From Halothiobacillaceae bacterium (lineage in GTDB: Bacteria > Pseudomonadota > Gammaproteobacteria > Halothiobacillales > Halothiobacillaceae), in assembly GCA_028696185.1 (NCBI GenBank), contig JAQVHL010000022.1, positions 1 to 38,913 of the forward strand: 38,913 bases of DNA, written 5' to 3'. The translations under genes were made by a program, and so were the position numbers. Positions 24,840 to 32,175 of the stretch are shown one piece after another (the first letter of the stretch is position 1; every line of letters begins with the position of its first letter). Below the pieces are notes generated by a model. It saw nothing but the letters and a program-made list of their open reading frames with translations, had not been told where the DNA came from and ran no database searches.

Positions 24840-26864
24840 ATGATGGTGAATGCACCCTTTCGGGCCTCCGGGCCCGCTCTTTTTTGCCTGCTGATTCAGG
24901 CTCTTTTCCCCGGTCACGCCCAGGCAAGCGGCGAGACCCGCTCCTTGATGGAGCTCGACGAATACGTGGTCACCGGCACGCGCGACGCACGTCGACTGCT
25001 CGACAGCCCGGTACGCACCGAAATCCTCTCCCGGAAAACCCTTGACCGTTTGCAGGCTCGCTCGTTGCAGGATGCGCTGCGCTTCGTTCCCGGCCTGTTG
25101 CTGCGCGACATCCATGGCAAAAGCGGCCAGGAAGTATGGATGCAGGGACTCGACGGCAATCGCGTCCTCGTGCTCATCGACGGCGAACCGGTTCCCGCGA
25201 GCACAGGCTCGGCGGTCGACCTGAGCCAGATCGGTCTGGCGGACGTGGAACGCATTGAAATCGTCAAGGGCACGCTTTCTGCCCTGTACGGCAGCGCCGC
25301 GATGGGCGGAGTCATCAACGTGATTACCCGCCGTGGCGACAAACCGCTCGACTACCGCCTGCTGGCCGATGTCGGCTATTACGACGAAGCCTCCGACACC
25401 CCGGCACAACAGCGCCATGCGGGCGGCCACCTGAACATGAAACAGGGGGCGCTGGGCCTGGGACTGGCCTTTGACGTTCGCGACAGCGACGGCTTCGACC
25501 TCACCCCCGGCACCTGGTCCACCCAGGGCGACAAAGGCCCCAAACTCAACCTGGACGGCCGCCTGCGCTGGCAGGCCACCCCGACGCTGGATTTCAGCTT
25601 CACCCCCGGTTACTACAGCGAACAACTGGAAAAGCGTTTTTCCACCCAGGCCCCCGGCGTGGGCGAGATCCGCCAGATCAAGGGTGAAGATGCCCAGCGC
25701 ACGCAGCTTCGCCTGGACTCGAACTGGCGACCGGGCGAGGGCCGCGCCCTGCGGGCGGTACTCAGCCAGGAAACCTTCACCGACACCACCTGGCAGGATG
25801 CCCTGGGCACCGCCGAACAGGATCAGTCACGGCGTGCGGAAATCGGCCTGACGCGCGGCGAGCTGAGCTACAGTCAGCCCCTGGGAGCGCATCAGCAGCT
25901 GAGCGCCGGGCTGGTCGCGCTCAACGAAACCCTGACCCAGGTCCAGACCCGCTACGAAAGCGGGGCCTACAAGACCATCGACGAAGTCGGCGGCAAGGTG
26001 TCGCGCGACAGTGTCGAAGCCTTCGTGCTGGACAGCCTGCTCCTGTTCGACGAGAGGCTGGAAATCCTGCCCGGCCTGCGTCATCAGGAGGACAGCGGCT
26101 TCGGCGGCAAGACCACACCGAAGATCAACGTTCTGTACAGCCCACACATGCCCGAAGGCTACGACCTGCGGCTGCGCGCGGGCGTCGGTCAAGGCTATCG
26201 CGTTCCCAACCTCAAGGAACGCCACTACATCTTCGATCACAGCGCGCTGGGCTACATCGTGCGCGGCAATCCGGACCTGCGCCCGGAAAAATCCATGAGC
26301 GTCCAGTTCGGCGGCGAGATCGTCAGCCACGCCCATGGCCTGCGCCTGGACCTGAACCTCTACCACAACGACATCGACGATCTGATCGCCACGCTCGATG
26401 CCGGCGTCGAAGAAGGCGTGCGCGTATTCGAATACGCCAACATCGCGCGGGCGCGCACCCAGGGCCTTGAAACCGTGCTGGAGATCACACCCGAAGGCCG
26501 CCTGTCCTACGAGCTGGGTTACACCTTCCTGCGCGCCATCGACCGCGACACCGGGCTGGACCTCATCCAGCGCCCCCGGCATCAGCTCAAGGCCGGCCTG
26601 CACCTGGACTTGCCCGAAGTCAGATCGCGCCTGGGCCTGTACGCCCAGTGGCAAAGCCACGAGTACGCCGATGCGGCCAACACCCAGCGCTCACCCGCCT
26701 GGCTACGCACCGATCTGCGTCTGGATACCCGCCTCACCCGAGAGCTCACCGCCTATCTGGGCGTGGACAACATCGGCAACGATCACCGCGATGTCGCCGA
26801 TACAGCCGACTACCGGCCCTTAAGCCCGCGCCTGATCTACATCGGACTGCGCTGGGATCACTGA
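24840..26864 (+). CDS. hmuR: TonB-dependent heme/hemoprotein receptor
   Basis: The 674-residue outer-membrane receptor has a signal peptide (cleavage near AQA|SG), a TonB-box-like MELDEYVVTGTR, a plug with LQDALRFVPGLLLRD, VLIDGEPV, VERIEIVKGTLSALYGS and GGVINVITRR, and a barrel ending IYIGLRWDH. Between YRVP (about 454) and NPDLRPE are His462 and His467. Heme receptors carry FRAP and NPNL boxes flanking a conserved heme-ligand His, and this region is a variant of that pattern. The adjacent HmuY-, HmuS- and HmuTUV-like genes support heme as substrate. Two adjacent ATG codons (24840, 24843) are possible starts. The symbol follows the locus; hutA or phuR would be equally fair. Confidence 0.9.
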   Translation: MMVNAPFRASGPALFCLLIQALFPGHAQASGETRSLMELDEYVVTGTRDARRLLDSPVRTEILSRKTLDRLQARSLQDALRFVPGLLLRDIHGKSGQEVWMQGLDGNRVLVLIDGEPVPASTGSAVDLSQIGLADVERIEIVKGTLSALYGSAAMGGVINVITRRGDKPLDYRLLADVGYYDEASDTPAQQRHAGGHLNMKQGALGLGLAFDVRDSDGFDLTPGTWSTQGDKGPKLNLDGRLRWQATPTLDFSFTPGYYSEQLEKRFSTQAPGVGEIRQIKGEDAQRTQLRLDSNWRPGEGRALRAVLSQETFTDTTWQDALGTAEQDQSRRAEIGLTRGELSYSQPLGAHQQLSAGLVALNETLTQVQTRYESGAYKTIDEVGGKVSRDSVEAFVLDSLLLFDERLEILPGLRHQEDSGFGGKTTPKINVLYSPHMPEGYDLRLRAGVGQGYRVPNLKERHYIFDHSALGYIVRGNPDLRPEKSMSVQFGGEIVSHAHGLRLDLNLYHNDIDDLIATLDAGVEEGVRVFEYANIARARTQGLETVLEITPEGRLSYELGYTFLRAIDRDTGLDLIQRPRHQLKAGLHLDLPEVRSRLGLYAQWQSHEYADAANTQRSPAWLRTDLRLDTRLTRELTAYLGVDNIGNDHRDVADTADYRPLSPRLIYIGLRWDH

Positions 26865-26902
26865 ACCCGAAAAACAACAGCGACCAAAACAAGGAGCCCC
26901 CC

Positions 26903-28126
26903 ATGAGCGAGCACACCCCCCGGAACCACGACTTACCCTCCCCGACCAGCCTGACCCTGCCCGTCGTTGGTGCCGCTGCACTGCTGGGCGCGCTGTTGCT
27001 GCTCCTCACCGGCTGCGGCGGCGGGGGCGGCAGCGACGCAACCGCCACGCCCGCCCCAACACCGACGCCCACCCCCTCCCCGGAAACCGTCCAGCTGACC
27101 GTCGATGCCTCGGCAGGCGGTTTCCCGCCCAATGCCGCCATCGGTTTCACCTACGTCAACCTCGTCACGGGCACGACCGTCGCCTTAAGCGACAGTGAGG
27201 CTGCCCAGTCCAAGGACTGGCACATCGCCTTCCGTCGCACGGACATCCGCCTCAACGGCGGCGTTTCCGGTCCGCTGGGCGTGAAAGGGGCCATCGCCGT
27301 CACTCCGGACGGGTTCTATGACGCGCAGGGTACGCCCATCACCAGCACCTTCAAGGATCCGAACATCAATGCCGCCTCGATGCTTGCGCCGTTCACCGGC
27401 CTGAGCGATGCGCAGGTGCAGACCTTGAGCTACAAGAGCGACGCCTACCTCCCCTTCATCATCGGCGACGGCAGCGCTCTGAGCTGGTTTGCCTACGACA
27501 TGCAGACCCACACGCTCTCGGCCAACAGCGACAACTGGTGGTTGATCCGTGGCGCCGAAGGCGACAGTTACGCACGCCTGCATGTCATCGGGCTGGAACA
27601 AAACGCCAAGCAGGTCAGCATCGAGATGTACCTGCAGCCCAAGGGAAGCGCCGCATTCGAGGGCGGCGCCGAAACCTGGGTCGCCGACCTGGGGGTGAGC
27701 GGCACCACCCGCGCCTGCTACGACTTCGAAACACGAGCCCCCATCGCCTGCGAAACCGGCAGCAACTGGGATCTGATGGTGGAAATCGACGGCCGCTCCT
27801 GGAACCTGTGGACCAACAGCGGCAATGTGAAAGGTAGCGGCAAGGGCGGCGCCTTTGGCGTGCTGGATGCCAGCACGGCGGGCAGCTACGGTAGCGCCGC
27901 CGGCGTACCCAACTTCTTCGCCGACAGCCGTGGCGGGGTGTTTGCGGATGCGACCAGCACCTACAACTGGGCGCTGTACAGCGAGCAGAAAATGTGGCCC
28001 AACTACCGGGTCTACGCCATCGATACGGCAGGTAACGGTCGCTACGCGCTGCAGATTCTGAGCTACTACCACCCCGGCAACGGCGCCTCGGGCCACTACA
28101 GCATCCTCTTCCGCAAGCTGCCCTGA
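26903..28126 (+). CDS. HmuY-like heme-binding lipoprotein with two tandem domains
   Basis: The 407-residue lipoprotein has a hydrophobic signal (residues 18-37) with lipobox LLTGC (Cys38), a Gly run and a Pro/Thr linker (about 48-60). Two related HmuY-type domains follow. Domain 1 (about 79-247) has SKDWHIAFRRTDIRLNGGVS and later YARLHVIGLEQNAKQVSIEM. Domain 2 (about 258-405) has GSNWDLMVEIDGRSWNLWTN and later RYALQILSYYHP. Cys272 and Cys283 in domain 2 may form a disulfide. HmuY proteins capture heme at the cell surface for the partner receptor. Characterised HmuY of Bacteroidetes has one domain, so two heme sites or a dimer-like single chain is possible. The start at 26903 follows AAGGAG. 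It lies 38 bp after the receptor. Confidence 0.82.
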   Translation: MSEHTPRNHDLPSPTSLTLPVVGAAALLGALLLLLTGCGGGGGSDATATPAPTPTPTPSPETVQLTVDASAGGFPPNAAIGFTYVNLVTGTTVALSDSEAAQSKDWHIAFRRTDIRLNGGVSGPLGVKGAIAVTPDGFYDAQGTPITSTFKDPNINAASMLAPFTGLSDAQVQTLSYKSDAYLPFIIGDGSALSWFAYDMQTHTLSANSDNWWLIRGAEGDSYARLHVIGLEQNAKQVSIEMYLQPKGSAAFEGGAETWVADLGVSGTTRACYDFETRAPIACETGSNWDLMVEIDGRSWNLWTNSGNVKGSGKGGAFGVLDASTAGSYGSAAGVPNFFADSRGGVFADATSTYNWALYSEQKMWPNYRVYAIDTAGNGRYALQILSYYHPGNGASGHYSILFRKLP

Positions 28127-28202
28127 GTCGTTCGCGATGTCTCACGCCTACGGTAAGGAAACCGGGGCGTCAAACCCGCCAGGGACGGCACCTACACCCC
28201 CC

Positions 28203-28234
28203 TGTTGAACAAGGGTGGCTGCCCTTGTCCAACA
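28203..28234 (+). promoter_or_regulatory. Intercistronic hairpin between hmuY-like gene and hmuS
   Basis: TGTTGAACAAGGG (28203-28215) pairs with CCCTTGTCCAACA (28222-28234), 13 positions with one mismatch and a 6-base loop. It lies in the 163-bp gap between the lipoprotein and hmuS. No T-run follows, so full termination is unlikely. It may stabilise the receptor/lipoprotein part of the message, giving more surface proteins than transporter. Nothing else was seen in the gap apart from a weak ribosome-binding site for hmuS. Confidence 0.6.
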
Positions 28235-28289
28235 CACGGCGGCGCACAGGCGCCACCCCCCACCCCACGCTTTTCCGGGAGATCAGACC

Positions 28290-29366
28290 ATGCATGCTGC
28301 AAGCGCCACTCCTCTTGCCCATACCCCGCTGCGCGAACGCTGGCTTGGCCTGCGCACACAGCGCCCGCACCTTCGCGCCCGGGATGGCGCACGCGAACTG
28401 GGCGTGACTGAGCTGGAACTGCTCGCCACCCACTGCGGGGATACGGTTACCCGCCTGGCGGGCGATTTTTCCGACATCCTCAAGGAGGTCGCCACCCTGG
28501 GACGGGTCATGGCCCTGACCCGCAACGAGTACTGCGTTCACGAGCGCAAGGGCTTGTACCGCAACCTGAGCTTCCGGGGCGGCATGGGGCTGGCACTGGG
28601 CGAAGAAATCGACCTGCGCCTGTTCATGCGCCAATGGGCGCACGGCTTCGCGGTGGAGGAGCCGGGACGCGAGGGTGATGTGCGGCGCAGCCTGCAATTC
28701 TTCGATGCCCACGGCGATGCAGTGCATAAAGTACACCTGCTGCCGCAAAGCGATGCGGCAGCGTTTTCCGCACTGATCGGCCGTTTTGCCGCCGAAGACC
28801 AATCCACCTGGGTAGAGATCGAAGCGCGTCCGGCATCTCAACCGGAAACATCCGACGCGCTCATCGACGTGGCCGGTCTGATGGCCGGCTGGGATGCCCT
28901 GCGCGATGTGCATGATTTCCACGACCTGCTCAAGCGCTTCGGCGTCAGCCGCACCCAGGCTCTGCGTCTGGCCGGACCTGCGCGGGCACCGCGCACCGCC
29001 AATACGGCCCACTCCACCCTGCTCGAAGCGGCACGCGATGCGGCCCTGCCGATCATGGTTTTCGTCGGCAATGCCGGGTGCATCCAGATTCACACCGGCG
29101 AGGTTCTGAACCTCAAGCGGGTGGACGGCTGGTACAACGTACTGGACAGCGACTTCAACCTGCATCTTTTCGAAGCCGGCATTGCCCACAGCCATATTGT
29201 GCGCAAACCGACCGTGGACGGCATCATCACCTCGGTGGAGCTCTTCGACGCCCAGGGCCTGCCCATGGCGGCCTTTTTCGGCAAACGCAAGCCCGGCCAC
29301 CCGGAAAACCCCGCCTGGCGCGAAATCGTCGCCACCCTGCCCACCGGCATGGACACCGGCGCATGA
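28290..29366 (+). CDS. hmuS: HmuS/PhuS-family cytoplasmic heme-handling protein
   Basis: The 358-residue protein has the duplicated fold of the HemS/ChuS/PhuS family, which receives imported heme in the cytosol and passes it to, or itself takes part in, degradation. The half-repeat marks are ALTRNEYCVHERKGLYRN (first half) and IMVFVGNAGCIQIHTGEV (second). His208 in RDVHDFHDLLKRFG aligns with the known heme ligand (about His193-209 in ChuS, HemS and PhuS), and His211 is close by. The ending TVDGIITSVELFDAQG fits. The start MHAASATPLAHTPLRERW lies at 28290 after GGGAGAT. The stop overlaps hmuT by ATGA. Confidence 0.93.
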   Translation: MHAASATPLAHTPLRERWLGLRTQRPHLRARDGARELGVTELELLATHCGDTVTRLAGDFSDILKEVATLGRVMALTRNEYCVHERKGLYRNLSFRGGMGLALGEEIDLRLFMRQWAHGFAVEEPGREGDVRRSLQFFDAHGDAVHKVHLLPQSDAAAFSALIGRFAAEDQSTWVEIEARPASQPETSDALIDVAGLMAGWDALRDVHDFHDLLKRFGVSRTQALRLAGPARAPRTANTAHSTLLEAARDAALPIMVFVGNAGCIQIHTGEVLNLKRVDGWYNVLDSDFNLHLFEAGIAHSHIVRKPTVDGIITSVELFDAQGLPMAAFFGKRKPGHPENPAWREIVATLPTGMDTGA

Positions 29367-30256
29367 TCTGCCGCGCATTCACCCCCGCCACACGGCGGGC
29401 GGGCCTGGGGCTGGCGCTCCTTGTGTGCGCGACGCCGTCACAAGCCCAGCCCGAGCGGGTGGTCAGCATCGGCGGGCATGTCACGGAAATCGTCTACGCG
29501 CTGGGCGCGCAGCAGCAGCTGGTTGGTGCGGACTCGTCCAGCCTCTACCCGCCCGAAGCCCGTGCCCTGCCGCAGGTCGGATACATGCGGCAGATTGCGG
29601 TGGAGGGCGTGATCTCGCTGGCGCCCGACCTCATCATCGCCAGCCCCGACATCGGCCCGCCGGCCGCCGTGGAAAAACTCGAACGTCTGGGCATTCCGAT
29701 GGTGCGCACCCGCCCCGCCAACAGCATCGACAGTGCGGCGGAACGCATACGCGAGGTCGGCCGCGCACTGGACAGGAGCGAAAAGGCAGAACAGCTCGCG
29801 CGCGCGGTGAGCGAAAAGGCACGCGCAGAGAGTGAGCGCCTGAACGGCCTGCCCGGCCCGCGCCCGCGCGTGGCGCTGTTCCTTGGGCACAACGGCCGTT
29901 CGCCCATGGGTTCGGGCAGCGGCACCTCAGGGGATGCGATGATCCGCCTTGCCGGTGGCGACAACGCCCTTTCCGGCATGCAGGGCTTCAAGACCGTCCC
30001 CGCCGAAGCCCTGATCCAGGCGGCGCCGGATGTGATTGTCTTCACGGTCGAAAGTGTGGCCGCCGCCGGTTCCCCCCAGGCCCTGCTCAAACGTCTGCCC
30101 GGCATCGAGCACACACCGGCCGGGCGCGAAGGCCGGGTGGTGGTGATGGACCTGCTGGAGCTGTTTTCCTTCGGCCCCCGCCTTCCGGATTCCATCGCCA
30201 AGCTGGGCGACGGACTGCGCGCCCCGCGCCTGCCCCAGGCGGACGGCGGCTCATGA
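29363..30256 (+). CDS. hmuT: HmuT, periplasmic heme-binding protein
   Basis: The 297-residue protein has a signal peptide (cleavage near SQA|QP) and a type III (BtuF/FhuD-like) binding fold with two lobes joined by a long helix (DSAAERIREVGRAL region). Early ERVVSIGGHVTEIVYALG and VGADSSSLYPPEA fit HmuT; Tyr37 to Tyr75 region residues such as GYMRQI lie where the heme Tyr ligand is found in homologues. It carries heme from the receptor side to HmuUV. ATGA overlaps tie it to hmuS before and hmuU after. Confidence 0.93.
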   Translation: MICRAFTPATRRAGLGLALLVCATPSQAQPERVVSIGGHVTEIVYALGAQQQLVGADSSSLYPPEARALPQVGYMRQIAVEGVISLAPDLIIASPDIGPPAAVEKLERLGIPMVRTRPANSIDSAAERIREVGRALDRSEKAEQLARAVSEKARAESERLNGLPGPRPRVALFLGHNGRSPMGSGSGTSGDAMIRLAGGDNALSGMQGFKTVPAEALIQAAPDVIVFTVESVAAAGSPQALLKRLPGIEHTPAGREGRVVVMDLLELFSFGPRLPDSIAKLGDGLRAPRLPQADGGS

Positions 30257-31347
30257 GCGAGGCCATCGCGGCAGGCGCCCCCCCGCTGGCCGTACTGAGC
30301 CGGCCTCGCGCCCCCCTGGCCCTGCCGCTGCTTGCCGGCGGCTTGCTTCTGAGCCTGCTGGCCTCCGCCATGACCGGGCCGGTGGCGCTGCCCCCCGCAC
30401 AAGTGGCCGGCATACTCGCCGCGCAGTTCGGCATCGAAACCGGAATCACCTATACCCCCATGCAGGCCGGCGTACTGATGGAAGTGCGCCTGCCCCGCCT
30501 GGTTCTGGCGGTGCTGGTCGGTTTTGGCATGGCGCTGGCCGGCGCCGCCATGCAGGGGCTGTTCCGCAACCCGCTGGCCGATCCCGGCATTGTCGGGGTA
30601 TCCAGCGGTGCGGCGCTGGGCGCGGTGGGCTGGATCGTGCTTGCGGGACAGATTCCCCTGCTCGGCGCCCTGGGGGGCTGGCTGGGGGCCTACGCCCTAC
30701 CCGCCTTTGCATTTCTGGGTGGCCTTTTGACCACGCTGGTGATCTATCGACTCGCGGGCATCGGCCGCCCCGAAGCGCAGACCTTCATGCTGCTGCTGGC
30801 GGGCGTGGCCATCAGCGCCCTCACCGGCGCGGCCACCGGTCTGCTCACCTACATCGCCAATGACGAACAACTGCGCTCGATTACCTTCTGGACCATGGGC
30901 AGCCTGGGTAACGCGGGATGGGAACAGATTCCCGTACTGCTCCTGCTCATGCTGCCCACCACACTTGGGTTGTTCGCCCTTTATCGCCTGCTCGACGCCC
31001 TGCTGCTGGGCGAAACCGTGGCGGGCCACCTGGGCTTCGACATGCGCCGCGCCCGCCCCTTGCTGGTGGTGTTGACCGCGCTGATGGTCGGCACCGCCGT
31101 ATCCATGACCGGCATCATCGGCTTTATCGGCCTGATGGCACCACACATCGCGCGGCTGATCGTCGGTCCCGGCCACCGCCGCCTGCTGCCTGCCGCTGCC
31201 TTGATCGGCGCGCTGCTGCTGGTGGTGGGTGACATGGTCGCCCGCACCCTGGCAAGCCCCGCCGAAATCCCCATCGGCATTCTCACGGCCCTGGTCGGCG
31301 GGCCGTTCTTCCTGTTCCTGCTGCTGTCGAGGAGAGTCGGCCCATGA
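30253..31347 (+). CDS. hmuU: HmuU, heme ABC transporter permease
   Basis: The 364-residue inner-membrane protein has about ten membrane segments, as in the BtuC/FecCD family. Typical segments are EVRLPRLVLAVLVGFGMALA, GLFRNPLADPGIVGVSSGAA, FWTMGSLGNAGWEQI and the ATPase-contact region GFIGLMAPHIARLIVGPGHR. The N-terminal 30 residues before the first segment are somewhat long. It forms the heme channel with HmuV and receives heme from HmuT. Start and stop both use ATGA overlaps with neighbours. Confidence 0.95.
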   Translation: MSEAIAAGAPPLAVLSRPRAPLALPLLAGGLLLSLLASAMTGPVALPPAQVAGILAAQFGIETGITYTPMQAGVLMEVRLPRLVLAVLVGFGMALAGAAMQGLFRNPLADPGIVGVSSGAALGAVGWIVLAGQIPLLGALGGWLGAYALPAFAFLGGLLTTLVIYRLAGIGRPEAQTFMLLLAGVAISALTGAATGLLTYIANDEQLRSITFWTMGSLGNAGWEQIPVLLLLMLPTTLGLFALYRLLDALLLGETVAGHLGFDMRRARPLLVVLTALMVGTAVSMTGIIGFIGLMAPHIARLIVGPGHRRLLPAAALIGALLLVVGDMVARTLASPAEIPIGILTALVGGPFFLFLLLSRRVGP

Positions 31348-32144
31348 GCCTGATTGCCGAAACTTTGAGCGTACATCGCAGCGGACGCGCCCTGCTGGAT
31401 GAGGTCAGCCTGAGCGTGAACCCAGGGGAAATACTGGCCCTGCTGGGCCCGAACGGCGCGGGGAAATCCACCTTAATCAAGGCACTGAGCGGCGACATCG
31501 GCGCCGATAGCGGACGACGCCTGCTCAATGGCCGACCGCTGGAACACTGGAGCAGTCAGGCCCGCGCCCGCCAGCGCGCGGTACTGCCCCAGGAACTGGA
31601 GCTGGCCTTTCCCTTCACCGGCTTCGAGGTGGCCCTGCTCGGTCGCATCCCCCACCATGCCGGCCCGCCGCGGCCCTGCGACCGCGAAGTCGCCCACGAA
31701 ACCCTGCGCGTGGTCGATGCCCTGCATCTGGCACGCCGCACCTATACCACGCTCTCCGGCGGGGAACGCGCGCGCGTGCAACTGGCGCGCGTGCTGGCCC
31801 AGATATGGGAACCGGTCGAGGAAGGTCCGCGCCACCTGCTGCTGGACGAGCCCACCGCTCCGCTGGACATCGCCCACCAGATCGGCCTGATGGCCACCCT
31901 GCGAGAAATCGCCGCACGCGGCATCGGCATATTGCTGATCGTGCATGATCTCAACCTCGCCGCAGCCTGGGCCGATCGCATCGCCTTGCTGCACCGGGGA
32001 CAGCTCGTCGCGCTCGGCACCCCCGACGAGGTGCTCACTCCCGAGCGTATCCATCGTGTTTTCGACGTCCGCGCTACCCGCGCACCCCATCCGGTGCATG
32101 GCCGTCCGTGGATCGCGTTTCACGGGCTGGCAGCGGTCTCCTGA
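31344..32144 (+). CDS. hmuV: HmuV, heme ABC transporter ATPase
   Basis: The 266-residue ATPase has Walker A GPNGAGKSTL (about residue 36), Q-loop region AVLPQELELAFPFTGFEV, signature LSGGERARVQLARVLAQ, Walker B HLLLDEPTAPLDIAHQ and the H-loop IVHDLNLAAAWADR. The PFTGFEVALLGRIPH segment is characteristic of the HmuV/HemV subgroup. It energises HmuU. It is the last gene of the plus-strand heme locus, and its stop is 31 bp from the convergent P-type ATPase stop; no terminator is visible between them. Confidence 0.95.
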   Translation: MSLIAETLSVHRSGRALLDEVSLSVNPGEILALLGPNGAGKSTLIKALSGDIGADSGRRLLNGRPLEHWSSQARARQRAVLPQELELAFPFTGFEVALLGRIPHHAGPPRPCDREVAHETLRVVDALHLARRTYTTLSGGERARVQLARVLAQIWEPVEEGPRHLLLDEPTAPLDIAHQIGLMATLREIAARGIGILLIVHDLNLAAAWADRIALLHRGQLVALGTPDEVLTPERIHRVFDVRATRAPHPVHGRPWIAFHGLAAVS

Positions 32145-32175
32145 GCCGGCTCAGGGTGCAACAACGCGGACGCGC

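Noticed and set aside
32145-32175. Bidirectional terminator between hmuV and the P-type ATPase
   Set aside because: The 31-bp gap has no stem with flanking T-runs.
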